Below, in pieces: positions 1 through 8,308 of a stretch of DNA of 45,042 bases. The translations under genes were made by a program, and so were the position numbers. The notes beneath the pieces are model-generated. The model was not told where the DNA came from and ran no database searches. It was given only the letters and a program-made list of their open reading frames with translations. Origin of the DNA: Scytonematopsis contorta HA4267-MV1 (GTDB lineage: Bacteria > Cyanobacteriota > Cyanobacteriia > Cyanobacteriales > Nostocaceae); contig JAHHIC010000103.1 of the NCBI GenBank assembly GCA_019359035.1, forward strand, positions 1-45,042, in the 5' to 3' direction. Every line of letters begins with the position of its first letter. Position 1 is the first letter of the stretch.

Positions 1-1
1 A

Positions 2-541
2 ACTCGTGCTATTAACTGGGATTTGATTCGTCAACAATATGACCAAATGATAAAGTATGCAACCGCTTTGCGTTTGGGTGTTGCAGAAACTGAAGCTATA
101 TTAAAGCGTTTTACCAAGGGCAATTTATTACACCCTACTCATCAAGCTTTAATGGAACTGGGGAAAGCCGTAAAAACTATATTTTTGTGTAAATATCTCC
201 ACTCAGTTGAACTGCGACAAGAAATAAATGCGGGGTTGAACGTTGTAGAGAATTGGAATGGTGCTAATGGTTTTATTTTTTACGGAAAGGGTGGGGAGAT
301 TGCGACCAATAGCTTATCAGACCAGGAATTCGGAGTACTATCTCTGCATTTACTACAGATTTCTTTAGTATATATCAACACTTTGATAATTCAGCAGGTG
401 TTGGCTGAGCCGCAATGGATGAAATTGATGAAGGAAGAGGATTTGCGTGCGCTTTCACCTTTAATTTGGAATCATGTTAATCCTTATGGTACTTTTAAGT
501 TGGATCTGAATGAAAGGTTACCGATTGAAACTGCGGCTTGA
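2..541 (+). CDS. tnpA: Tn3-family transposase, C-terminal fragment (5' end outside window)
   Basis: The frame is open from base 2 through the window edge, so the start lies outside; an internal TTG at 23 is not the start. About 179 residues of the C-terminal DDE catalytic region remain. Recognisable Tn3 TnpA stretches are [12 protein letters not shown], the KYLHS segment, the [21 protein letters not shown] block, which carries the final catalytic Glu region, and [16 protein letters not shown] near the end. Full-length family members are roughly 950-1000 residues, so about 2.4 kb of gene is missing. The enzyme performs replicative transposition by acting on the terminal repeats. It ends 28 bases before the inverted repeat, the usual tnpA position. 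Nothing in the visible part looks broken. Confidence 0.95.
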   Translation, partial: TRAINWDLIRQQYDQMIKYATALRLGVAETEAILKRFTKGNLLHPTHQALMELGKAVKTIFLCKYLHSVELRQEINAGLNVVENWNGANGFIFYGKGGEIATNSLSDQEFGVLSLHLLQISLVYINTLIIQQVLAEPQWMKLMKEEDLRALSPLIWNHVNPYGTFKLDLNERLPIETAA

Positions 542-568
542 ATGCTGAGAAAATACAGTCATAATAAG

Positions 569-630
569 CTTTATAGTCTAAACTAAACTGTTTAGTTTGC
601 CCCTGGTGACAGCTACGCTATATTCACCCC
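569..630 (-). repeat. Right terminal inverted repeat of the Tn3-family element
   Basis: Read inward from 630 on the minus strand this begins GGGGTGAATATAGCG. It matches 44891-44952 over 62 bases with two mismatches (577-578 against 44943-44944); the outer 52 bases are identical. It contains an internal palindrome, AAACTAAAC-T-GTTTAGTTT, at about 580-598. It is longer than the common 38-bp Tn3 repeat but of the same form. Confidence 0.93.
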
Positions 631-635
631 TGGTA
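631..635. repeat. Target-site duplication TGGTA (right copy)
   Basis: TGGTA directly follows the transposon right edge and is identical to 44886-44890, which directly precedes the left edge. Five bases is the standard Tn3-family duplication length. Confidence 0.9.
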
Positions 636-733
636 ATGAATTAGAAGAAGTTGAGAAAACACTCCCTAGTTGGTTTGAAGCAGTACAGATATACGGGCAC
701 TTTAACGGTAGACCAATCGATTTTGATGGATAA
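631..733 (+). pseudogene. Displaced 3' end of the FtsK/HerA-like ATPase gene
   Basis: From 632 the frame reads GNELEEVEKTLPSWFEAVQI and on to FDG before TAA at 731-733, with no start codon of its own. Joining 44890 to 636 (one TGGTA copy removed) puts this in frame after ...HGLVDTSG of the ATPase gene at 43540. This gives a native protein of 482 residues: 450 from the far end of the window and 32 encoded here. It is therefore the severed C-terminus and is not expected to be translated. Confidence 0.9.
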
Positions 734-1119
734 GTAATTGGTATAACAAAGTGAATGTGGTATATGAGTGGCTTATGTTCATTCTCTTTAACCTTACTGG
801 GTCAAAAAAAGTAAGTCAAAAACGAAGTCACAGACAAATGAAACAAGGGTGAAAATGACATCAAAATTGAATTAAGAGTGACATCAATTTTGACTTACTG
901 TACCCCTTGATTTTGACCATGATTTTGACGTGGAACATCAAAATATAACCAATTGGATAAAATAAGGGTGAGAAAAGCTGTGTTGTTCGTATGTTTGGAA
1001 GTCTCCAAAACAACGAGGTCTGAGTAGAAGCCAGGAGGAGAACCAGACAGCAATTAACAGCATTCTGGTTTTTAAGGTTAATAACTGGTGATAGTATTAA
1101 TTATCTAGAGGTAGGAAAT
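734..1119. other. Intergenic region with dyads and ATTTTGAC repeats
   Basis: No gene is seen. A perfect 12-bp inverted repeat, AGTAAGTCAAAA at 810-821 and TTTTGACTTACT at 888-899, spans the middle. ATTTTGAC occurs at 887, 910 and 922, and TGACATCAA at 856 and 879. A short dyad, TTTGGA-AGTC-TCCAAA, lies near 991-1006. The region may carry the promoter and operator of the parD gene that follows; that role is inferred. Confidence 0.5.
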
Positions 1120-1377
1120 ATGTATATTCAACTTAAACCCGAACAAGAACAATTTATTCAAGCACAAATGGCTAGCGGTAGATATGAGAATACGGATGAT
1201 GTTATCAACTCAGCATTTAAGTTATTAGAAGAAAGAGAAAGAAGGTTGTTAGAATTGCGTCAGAAAATTGCAGTAGGAACCGAACAAATCTCACAAGGCC
1301 GAGTTACAGATGGTGAGGTAGTTTTTGCGACTCTGCAAGAAAAAATACGTAAAATTGATATTGAGTCAGAAGAATGA
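1120..1377 (+). CDS. ParD-like antitoxin, orphan
   Basis: An 85-residue protein with an N-terminal ribbon-helix-helix of ParD/CopG type (MYIQLKPEQEQFIQAQMASG, then RYENTDDVINSAFKLLEERE) and a charged C-terminal half that in the family wraps around a ParE/RelE toxin. It would bind its own operator as a dimer and neutralise the toxin. The stop overlaps an ATG (ATGA at 1374-1377), the usual coupling to parE, but that frame reads only MSKLWCQ before stopping, so the toxin appears lost. The sequence GAGGTAGGAA lies just upstream of the start as a ribosome site. A decayed relative of the same gene sits at 10247-10404. The family call is good; whether it is still functional is unknown. Confidence 0.8.
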   Translation: MYIQLKPEQEQFIQAQMASGRYENTDDVINSAFKLLEERERRLLELRQKIAVGTEQISQGRVTDGEVVFATLQEKIRKIDIESEE

Positions 1378-1451
1378 GCAAGTTATGGTGTCAGTAGAAG
1401 TTAATGCACCTTTCAGCCACAATTAAAACTATCAAAAACTCACGTATCACT

Positions 1452-2303
1452 TTATTCTTCTAATGCCTCCATTTCTTTTTTTGATTCAACAGAAGCTTCT
1501 CTATGCTGAGTTTTACTTCCGTTCTGTTGTTCTATAAATGTAAGTTGCACAACATTTTTGTCAAAAATTGCGCCTCTCCGTATCAAATCATCCTTCAAGG
1601 CTTTAGACATCCCAAAATTTGTTCCAAACCTCATATCTTTTACGTTTGCATCATTGAAGTTAGTTGTGTCGTCGATACTTGCTTGTATTAAATTAGCAGA
1701 AGTTAAATCAGCATCCTTTAGATTGACGTTTCTTAAATCTGCACTTTCAAGTCTAGTTCCAACTAAAATCACTCCTTCTAAATTTGCTCCTCGCAAATTG
1801 GCGCGATTCAAACTAACATAGCCAAGATACGCAAAACTTAAGTCTTCTTTTAACAATTGCCAATTATCCTTGTTTTTATTTATTATTTCCCATACCAAAT
1901 GCCATTTCTTGGCAAGCTTTGTTCTTTCATTAATTTTTACATCACTCAATTTGACTAGGCGAAGGTCTGCGTCGGTTAGGTCTGCATCCCTCAAATCAGC
2001 ACCTATTAAATCAGAACTTTGTAGATTAGCATTTTTAAGTATTGCACCTTGTAAATCAGCATCCCTGAAAATAGAGTTTTCTAAGGTAGTGTTAGTAAAA
2101 TTAACATTTCTTAAATTCGCTCGAGTCAGGTTTATATCTAACAAATTGTCGTCATCTAGGTTTTCGCCACTAAGGTCTACACCAATGTAGTCCTTGGTAA
2201 TATCTAAACCAGCAATACAAGCAAGGTCGGATAGTTTGCTTGTTTTAGCTTCCTTTACGCGCTGTATCAGCGACTGTAGTTCTTCAAATGACTCTCGGTT
2301 CAT
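1452..2303 (-). CDS. Pentapeptide-repeat protein
   Basis: A 283-residue protein built of A(D/N)LXX-type pentapeptide repeats in two blocks, about residues 42-120 (LSGENLDDDNLLDINLTRAN and so on) and 155-225 (LNRANLRGANLEGV...). A charged insert at about 121-150 (KINERTKLAKKWHLVWEIINK) separates them. Such repeats form a right-handed quadrilateral beta-helix; in cyanobacteria most members have no assigned function. No signal peptide or membrane segment is seen. The ATG start lies 20 bases inside the preceding gene, so the two are translationally linked. The C-terminus is acidic and Glu-rich. A role with its partner, for example a regulatory or immunity pair, is possible but not shown. Confidence 0.85.
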   Translation of the reverse strand: MNRESFEELQSLIQRVKEAKTSKLSDLACIAGLDITKDYIGVDLSGENLDDDNLLDINLTRANLRNVNFTNTTLENSIFRDADLQGAILKNANLQSSDLIGADLRDADLTDADLRLVKLSDVKINERTKLAKKWHLVWEIINKNKDNWQLLKEDLSFAYLGYVSLNRANLRGANLEGVILVGTRLESADLRNVNLKDADLTSANLIQASIDDTTNFNDANVKDMRFGTNFGMSKALKDDLIRRGAIFDKNVVQLTFIEQQNGSKTQHREASVESKKEMEALEE

Positions 2304-3111
2304 AACACAGTGATACCAAACTTAAATAATCGGAACATTTTTTCTTCTCTAAACCAACTTTAAATTCTATATCTCTCCCCAAAGTGTGATTGATAATAAG
2401 CCTATCCAAAGTACATCTTTTTGTTTTACTGGTAGTTTCGTCCGGGCTATATAATCCTTTTGCTTCTATTACTTGCAAGTCGTCTATTTCAATCCGAAAT
2501 TTTGCATCTACCTGACAAGGGAATTCGTTTATCTTTAAAGTGCCCAGTATAGGGCAATTGTACTGCCCCATAAGACAATCTTGATGCCCAGAGTTAAAAT
2601 GCCAGATTGAATTTGTCTCGTCCCCAACAACGTATAGCTGTTTTTCATCAAATTGAAAGGTTTTAGATACCTCGCTGACTTTTTCACGTCCTAGATTCAA
2701 GCTTCCCCCGCTTTGTCCAATTCCTCCAGCAGTGCGATTAGTCACTTGTGTTTTTTCAGTTACACTTGAAGATATTTCTTTAAAGTTTTGCTGAGGATAA
2801 CGCCTGTCAAGGGGAATCTGACCATTATTAACTTCTACATATAGTTTTCCTCCACGTAAACCGAAAATAGCCTTTCCAAACCATAAGGGCTGTTCTAAAT
2901 GACCAAAAACTATAGTTAATCCCAAGTCAACTGTTTGGTCTTTATTGGGTTGCTTTTTAGTAAACTCAAAATTTAAAAAATCTGGACACTTGTGGTTCTT
3001 TTTTTCTTTAATATATGATCCTCGCTTACTAACAGTTTTTTTTGTTGAAAAAGGAATTTTAGAGGTAGCTCCACCGGAAGTATTTCCAGGTTCAGAGGGG
3101 GATTTTGCCAT
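2284..3111 (-). CDS. Unknown protein paired with a pentapeptide-repeat protein
   Basis: I chose the ATG at 3111 (MAKSPSEPGN); the frame extends upstream only to a TTG at 3138. The product is about 275 residues. The N-terminal 60 are basic and low in complexity (Ser/Thr/Lys), followed by a beta-rich region (LGLTIVFGHLEQPLWFGKAI; GKLYVEVNNGQIPLDRR). A Gly/Ser linker sits near residues 125-145. The last part has scattered cysteines (CLMGQYNCP, FPCQ, KRCTLD, KKCSDY). I do not recognise a family. No signal peptide or helix is evident. It is the first gene of a two-gene unit, overlapping the pentapeptide gene by 20 bases, so the products probably act together. Confidence 0.65.
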   Translation of the reverse strand: MAKSPSEPGNTSGGATSKIPFSTKKTVSKRGSYIKEKKNHKCPDFLNFEFTKKQPNKDQTVDLGLTIVFGHLEQPLWFGKAIFGLRGGKLYVEVNNGQIPLDRRYPQQNFKEISSSVTEKTQVTNRTAGGIGQSGGSLNLGREKVSEVSKTFQFDEKQLYVVGDETNSIWHFNSGHQDCLMGQYNCPILGTLKINEFPCQVDAKFRIEIDDLQVIEAKGLYSPDETTSKTKRCTLDRLIINHTLGRDIEFKVGLEKKKCSDYLSLVSLCYEPRVI

Positions 3112-3418
3112 AGAACTCAGACTTATCAAAGATATCAAGTTTAATGTGAAGATGCACCCTTTGATTCAGTATATTTTATTCTATTTTATCACTCTCCTAA
3201 GATATTCACCTAAGCAATATTACAAAAAATTAATCTAATTATGTTTTAAATTATATTTTGCACTATAATACAAGTTTACAGAAAAATTTAGGAAAAGATT
3301 TATCAAGCATTATTTATTGCATACTTTATAAATACGGAATAAATTACATAATATAATTTATTCATCTTTTTTATACAATAGTGGAGTAGACATTGACAAA
3401 TTATATGATTGGATAGTA
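3112..3418. other. AT-rich intergenic region
   Basis: The sequence is very AT-rich and without a convincing gene. It would hold the promoter of the 3111-1452 minus-strand pair. No terminator or repeat of note is seen. Confidence 0.5.
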
Positions 3419-3730
3419 CTACCATATTTTTTGTATTTTGCATCCCTTATTTTTGCCATAGGCACATTCTAAAGTTAGAAGTCTAGAGCGTTTATCTCTA
3501 GCAGTACATTCGACGTATTTATTCTTATCAGGGTCTTGGCTTACACAGTCAATTGTCTGTAAGTCTGCACTCTTAGCAAATTCTGCCAAAGACTTTTGAG
3601 CATCAGAGCGTATCTGTTTTGGCTCAATTTCTTCTCCTTTGTTTAGTACCAAAAAAAATAGTGCTACTATTCCTACTCCTAAAACAACTAGTACTACTAC
3701 TAATATAGTTTCTAATTTTGTCATTTTCAT
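3419..3730 (-). CDS. Small single-pass membrane protein
   Basis: A 103-residue protein with a clear N-terminal transmembrane helix at about residues 7-29 (LETILVVVLVVLGVGIVALF). The remaining soluble domain of about 70 residues has four cysteines (IDC, VEC, LEC, KGC) that could form two disulfides on the outer face. There is no typical signal-peptidase site, so it is more likely anchored than secreted. I do not recognise the family. It stands alone between two long non-coding spacers. Confidence 0.6.
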   Translation of the reverse strand: MKMTKLETILVVVLVVLGVGIVALFFLVLNKGEEIEPKQIRSDAQKSLAEFAKSADLQTIDCVSQDPDKNKYVECTARDKRSRLLTLECAYGKNKGCKIQKIW

Positions 3731-3952
3731 AACTACCCTTAACAGGGATATTTAATATCTGATTTTCAACAAAATCGAATTTGGATGCCAATAGTAATTA
3801 GAGATGTATGGCGGAGATTTTATAAAAGTTCGTGCAGTTAATTTAATTATTACTTAAACAGCTATGATAAATTTTTATCATTTTCGGCTCGATTTTGCAT
3901 TCACTTAAATAATTCAGTCAAAGTAATAGTATTACTATGCTTTATACATTAA

Positions 3953-3968
3953 TGTGATACAAATCACG
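3953..3968. promoter_or_regulatory. CRP-like binding site candidate 1
   Basis: TGTGATACAAATCACG fits TGTGA-N6-TCACN, the consensus of cAMP receptor proteins including the cyanobacterial SYCRP1/AnCrpA group. It lies in the divergent spacer between 3730 (minus) and 4732 (plus). The match is seen; binding is inferred. Confidence 0.4.
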
Positions 3969-4343
3969 TTTGTTAGCAATTATAATCACTGAGACTACTT
4001 GTAAATCTTTACATTTTAATCATAGATAATTCTTTATCGCTAAAATAGCATTATCCATCACAGAGTTACCGTTTATACAGCAATCCTAAATAGGTTGTGA
4101 ACACACTTATCCATACATCGATGCTTTGTCGAAGGAGAAGACTTGGCGCCGGATAAGTTAGAGTCACGGATTTTGAGAAAGCTAGGGTTTTTCTGATTAC
4201 TACCAACGTTGGTGGCACCACATGTGAAACTATCTGTATAATAATTATTTACGGTTAAATAAATTACTGCTGTCCGACTGCGTTCTCCTCTTATTACTGC
4301 GTACATCAGCAATTAACTGTCAGTGATATTGCCTGGAACTAGA

Positions 4344-4359
4344 CGTGATATTTATCACT
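4344..4359. promoter_or_regulatory. CRP-like binding site candidate 2
   Basis: CGTGATATTTATCACT has the same GTGA-N6-TCAC dyad as the site at 3953, here inside a palindrome GTGATA-TT-TATCAC. Two such sites 391 bases apart in one spacer make chance less likely. Confidence 0.4.
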
Positions 4360-4731
4360 TGTATGTTTCCGGAATAATAAATAGTTTTACGTATACCTTA
4401 GATAAGGAAACTTCAAAGTAATATTATGTGTCTCTTGATAAGAAAATCTGAAAGTAAAAATAGTATTGGTGTAAAGCCAAGATAGTCATTGTATTGAGAT
4501 GTTTGTGAAAACCTGCTGTCCGGTCTTCATAATACTTGATTTTTCGTTGAAAAAAAAAACGGCTTTTAACTAATCGCGCAACAAATTATCAAAACTAGAC
4601 CGAGCAAAGGTTTTCAGACCCAGAATAGAGGTTTTACAAACATCCTGGCTCAGTACTCTTAAGCCTTTTAATTAGAATTTTGTGTTGATTAATACAACAA
4701 GAGCAAATGTGATATACAGGAGAATTGAGTC

Positions 4732-5139
4732 ATGAGCGATCCAGTAAGTTTATCAGCAGGAGCAATTGCAGTTTTGGTTGCTACCAAAGCTTTTGAAAAG
4801 ACAGGGGAAAAGCTAAGTGAGAGTACCTGGAATTTGGTCAGTAAATTTCTGTCTTCACTGAGACGCAAAGACCCAAGCACTGCAACTGCGATTGAGAAAG
4901 TGGCTCAACAGCCTACTTTAGCAGAGCAACAACCAGCTGATTTTGGTACTGCTGTGTTAATCGAAAAAGTGGAGGAAGCTGCCAAGGATGATTTGGAAGT
5001 ACGACAAAATGTTCAAGCCATTGCTGATGCACTTCAGTCTCAGCCAGGAACCATCGTCAACATGACCAAGCTAGCAGAGCAAATTGGTGTCTTAGTTATA
5101 GGTGGCTATGCCGACTTTAGAGGAGCAAAGTTTTTCTGA
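4732..5139 (+). CDS. N-terminal part of a broken STAND NTPase (effector-like domain)
   Basis: The gene starts with ATG after CAGGAG and gives 135 residues before TGA at 5137-5139. The domain begins MSDPVSLSAGAIAVLVATKA, then an amphipathic region and NVQAIADALQSQPGTIVNMT. I know this kind of N-terminal region from cyanobacterial STAND proteins, where it sits ahead of the NTPase. The frame continues directly after the stop with no shift into the P-loop region (5140-7971), so one nonsense codon divides what looks like a single 1079-residue gene. As it stands the product is a short helical protein lacking the NTPase. Sequencing error, recent mutation or readthrough are all possible. Confidence 0.75.
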   Translation: MSDPVSLSAGAIAVLVATKAFEKTGEKLSESTWNLVSKFLSSLRRKDPSTATAIEKVAQQPTLAEQQPADFGTAVLIEKVEEAAKDDLEVRQNVQAIADALQSQPGTIVNMTKLAEQIGVLVIGGYADFRGAKFF

Positions 5140-7971
5140 ATACAGTCGTCGGGAGGGGCACCGACAAATAAAAGTACCCGAAAAAATGGAGTTATTACAA
5201 ATCCACCGAATATAGAACAGTGGCAATCTCGGTATGAGTTTGAGACACAACTTCATGAAAAGTTCATAGATACCAAGCGAAGGACAATTGGTATTCAGGG
5301 TATTGGAGGCATCGGGAAGTCTTGGTTAGCTGCATACTTTTATACTCTCGCCGAGCGCTCCTCTCAACAAAATGTGGATTTGCAGAACATCTCTCAAAAT
5401 GGTAGGGAATATTTATACTTTGCCAGTCAATTTTGGGCAGATGTAAGGCAAGCTCCTGACTTTGGAATATTTGCAGAGCAGGTTCTTAAAGCACTAACAG
5501 GAGAGCCTCTAGAGGAGTTTTCAAGACTCTCAACAATTGAGCAGATTAATAATTTTATTAAGCACTTAAATCAGCAACGCTGTTTGCTTGTAATTGACAA
5601 TTTAGAAATACTTTTAAATGGGCAGCAGTGGAAGGATGAAGGATATCAGCAATTCTTTAGCTGCTGGAAAGAGCAAGGTAAGAACAGTGTCATCTTACTT
5701 ACCAGCCAAGAAATTCCGTTCTCACTTCAGTATGAAAGTTGGCTAATGCTCAAGGGACTTGATCCAAGGGAGGGTGGAAACTTTTTATCATCTTTAGGAT
5801 TGGGGACTAATCATTCTCAGTCTAATGAGGAGCAACATGAACTTGAAAATTTTTCACAAATATTGGACGGACATCCTCTAGCTCTACGATTAGCAGCAAG
5901 TTATCTGCGCTTGTACTGCAAAGGCAAAGATATTCTTAGTCAAGCAAGACAGGCTGGTTTAATTAGCTTTTCAAGTATAACAAAAAAGGCTTCAGATGAA
6001 CATCGCGGTGAGCAAACATGTTTGGAAAGAATTCTACAGCAACATTTAGAACGCTTAACGCAAAATCAGTATTTATCTCTCATTGATTTAAGTGTGTATC
6101 GGATACCATTCACTGAAGATGCAGCAGCAGCAATACTTGAAGTTACAGAGCCAATTGAAACTTTAAAAATCTTAGAAGCTTTTGTACAACAATCTCTCCT
6201 GACTAAAAGTGAAAATTCCTATCAACTCCAGCCCTCAATACAGAAATATATTCAAGGCATTGCTGGTGAACAAACGGTAGCGCATCAGAAAGCAACTCAC
6301 TATTATCAACAACTTATTACATCCGAGCCGTGGTCTGATATAGAAGATATTAGTGCCTATCTAGAAATCTTTTACCACCAGTTTCAACTGAAATGTTATC
6401 TAGATGCTTTTTATACAGTGGAAGGCATAGCTGATTTTCTGGATTTGAAGGGTTACTATCCACTATTATGTAATATGTATACCCAACTCCAAAACAACTG
6501 GCTACAGAACGAAACAAATCAGAAGGAAATCAGTATAATTTGGAATCGACTTGGCAATGTACTATATCTTGTAGGACAAAGTGAGACTTCTTTATATTGT
6601 TATCAGCAAGCGTTGCAAATATCCCGTAACATTAGTGAAAAGCGGAGTGAAGCAATAGCTTTGAAGGGCTTGGGCGACCTTCACAATAAGCCTGACTTTT
6701 TTGATAAAGCTATTAGCTACTACAAACAGTCATTGTACATTGCACAGCAAATCAATGAGAGCTATGTGGAAGTAGACGCTCTCTCAGGGCTTGGGAGTGT
6801 TTATTTTGATATGAGTCAATATGACGAATCTATCGACTCCTACCAACAAGCATTAAAACGTCATCGGGCTGGCGGAATCAATACACTGAAGGATAGGAAA
6901 ACAGAATTGTATATTATACAAGCTTTGGGAGTATCCTACAAATGGCAGGGTAAGCACAGTGAGGCTATACAAGTTCACCAAGAACTTCTATTGATAGCTC
7001 AAAATGTTGGAGATAAAGACTATCAATATCATGCTTTTTTTGGACTTGGGTTTATTAGCTATGTGCAAGAAAAGTACTCAAAAGCTATTAGCTATTATAA
7101 TGAAGCATTAGCAATTGCCAGAGATATCGGTTGTCAAAGACAGGAAGCCTTTGTTCTCACAGACTTTGGGCGAATCTACTGCGCGTGTAAGCAATATTCA
7201 GAAGCACTTGAGTATTATAGGCAAGCGTTAGATTTAAACAGTAGGCTTGGTCATCAGAGTGGTATAGCATGGACGTTAATGCATCAAGGTAACGTTTATA
7301 GCGCGCTTGAAAAATACGAAAAAGCAATAGGATTATACAGAGAAGCTATTGAGATTTACAATGCTATTCAAGCATATAGAGAGGTAACACAAGTTTTGTG
7401 TGCAATGGGAATTGCTTATGATTTGATGGGGAATTTCAATAAAGCACAGGAAATTTATCAAGAAGCGATAAAAGTTGCTCAATCCACAAAGTGGGGAATT
7501 TATGAAGCCCAATCATATTTGCTTCAAACTTTGTCTCTAGCTAAACCTGGGGATAATTTTAATGCTTTACTATCTGTTCAAAAAGCAAAAAGCTTATTTC
7601 AGCAGATGGGAATTGAAGACCAAGTTCAGCATTGTGATGCTATTAGCCAAAATTACGTTTTCCAAGCATCTTCTCCATCAAACTTACATTTTGAAATTCC
7701 TAAATTACCCAAGTTAGACTTACTTGAGCAAGAAAATTCTACAACTACTAAACCAACTAAACAGTCAGTTACCTCTCCAAACTCGCAGCAGTCGGCTACA
7801 TCATCCGATGTGGCTTTTTCGTTTACGATTATATTCTACTTGCTTATTTCTTTGTTTATCTTAGCTAACTTTATACAAGGTCATTTTATTTTAGGCAGCT
7901 TATTTCTATTAACTGCCATACTTTTTCCCTTTTGGCAGATCTTCTATTCCAAAGTCTTGCGAAATAAATAA
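5140..7971 (+). CDS. NB-ARC/TPR STAND NTPase with C-terminal membrane segment (remainder after in-frame stop)
   Basis: The frame is continuous from 5140, with the P-loop GIQGIGGIGKSW at about 5290-5325 and a Walker B-like stretch CLLVIDNLEILL near 5583. A winged-helix-like region follows (LDGHPLALRLAASYL), then at least eight TPR units (such as ALKGLGDL, ALSGLGSVY, ALEYYRQAL) from about 6530 to 7500. The C-terminus has a low-complexity linker and two hydrophobic helices (about 7815-7950). STAND proteins act as NTP-dependent switches, and many prokaryotic ones sense infection. No ATG, GTG or TTG precedes the P-loop; the first usable start is GTG at 5374, which would delete the Walker A motif. 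The remainder is therefore probably non-functional unless TGA is read through. The frame is otherwise intact, so the lesion is recent. Confidence 0.8.
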   Translation: MQSSGGAPTNKSTRKNGVITNPPNIEQWQSRYEFETQLHEKFIDTKRRTIGIQGIGGIGKSWLAAYFYTLAERSSQQNVDLQNISQNGREYLYFASQFWADVRQAPDFGIFAEQVLKALTGEPLEEFSRLSTIEQINNFIKHLNQQRCLLVIDNLEILLNGQQWKDEGYQQFFSCWKEQGKNSVILLTSQEIPFSLQYESWLMLKGLDPREGGNFLSSLGLGTNHSQSNEEQHELENFSQILDGHPLALRLAASYLRLYCKGKDILSQARQAGLISFSSITKKASDEHRGEQTCLERILQQHLERLTQNQYLSLIDLSVYRIPFTEDAAAAILEVTEPIETLKILEAFVQQSLLTKSENSYQLQPSIQKYIQGIAGEQTVAHQKATHYYQQLITSEPWSDIEDISAYLEIFYHQFQLKCYLDAFYTVEGIADFLDLKGYYPLLCNMYTQLQNNWLQNETNQKEISIIWNRLGNVLYLVGQSETSLYCYQQALQISRNISEKRSEAIALKGLGDLHNKPDFFDKAISYYKQSLYIAQQINESYVEVDALSGLGSVYFDMSQYDESIDSYQQALKRHRAGGINTLKDRKTELYIIQALGVSYKWQGKHSEAIQVHQELLLIAQNVGDKDYQYHAFFGLGFISYVQEKYSKAISYYNEALAIARDIGCQRQEAFVLTDFGRIYCACKQYSEALEYYRQALDLNSRLGHQSGIAWTLMHQGNVYSALEKYEKAIGLYREAIEIYNAIQAYREVTQVLCAMGIAYDLMGNFNKAQEIYQEAIKVAQSTKWGIYEAQSYLLQTLSLAKPGDNFNALLSVQKAKSLFQQMGIEDQVQHCDAISQNYVFQASSPSNLHFEIPKLPKLDLLEQENSTTTKPTKQSVTSPNSQQSATSSDVAFSFTIIFYLLISLFILANFIQGHFILGSLFLLTAILFPFWQIFYSKVLRNK

Positions 7972-8308
7972 TGTCGCTAGACCCCAGCAACTTTGTAAGT
8001 GTTCTGGAGGTGAAGGGCACCCATAAAATGGCAAACAGAATTTAGTAATGTAAGGTTATGGAAGAAAAACGCCCAAGCACAAGCAAGAAGTGCCCCTAGA
8101 AGATTGGATAAAAACTCCACTTATAGTGTCAAAGAACTGGTGGAGGGGATAGCAGAGCTATTGAACGCTGCAATATGCGTCCCCTATATCATCAAAATTC
8201 CAAAACAAAACACAGGCGTCCCTCTCTCCCCCCCCAAAAAAAACGACGCCAATTGTCCCATGACCAGTTATCGTTAATTGTAACGGGGCAGGTAAACAAA
8301 ACTCACTT
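7972..8308. other. Spacer before parAB
   Basis: No certain gene. A frame without a start runs from about 8014 to 8278. A homopolymer stretch (C-run followed by A-run) lies at about 8228-8243. The parAB promoter presumably lies here, but no clear -35/-10 pair or ribosome site before 8309 is seen. Confidence 0.4.

Larger units (their letters stand above)
1..630 (+). mobile_element. Right end of a Tn3-family transposon (partial)
   Basis: This segment holds the C-terminal part of a Tn3-type transposase followed by a terminal inverted repeat at 569-630. The outer edge is CCCC at 627-630, the reverse complement of the GGGG that typically begins Tn3-family ends. The next five bases, TGGTA, are a target duplication repeated at 44886-44890 beside the other end. 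The element runs off the left edge, so at least the first three quarters of the transposase gene lies outside the window. Confidence 0.92.
3731..4731. other. Long non-coding spacer upstream of the STAND gene
   Basis: About 1 kb with no convincing gene; a 79-codon minus-strand frame at 4073-4312 looks fortuitous. It carries two CRP-like dyads (3953-3968 and 4344-4359), a 15-bp palindrome AGTAATAGTATTACT at 3922-3936 and an A-tract at about 4551-4560. The start at 4732 is preceded by CAGGAG. The region probably holds the promoters of the flanking divergent genes and could hide a small RNA. Confidence 0.5.

Noticed and set aside
4073-4312. 79-codon minus-strand frame in the 3731-4731 spacer
   Set aside because: No ribosome site, odd composition and no family; more likely chance.
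8014-8278. Open frame before parA (KELVEGIAELLNAA and following)
   Set aside because: No start codon of usual type and the homopolymer-coded end looks non-genic; might be a remnant but I recognise nothing.
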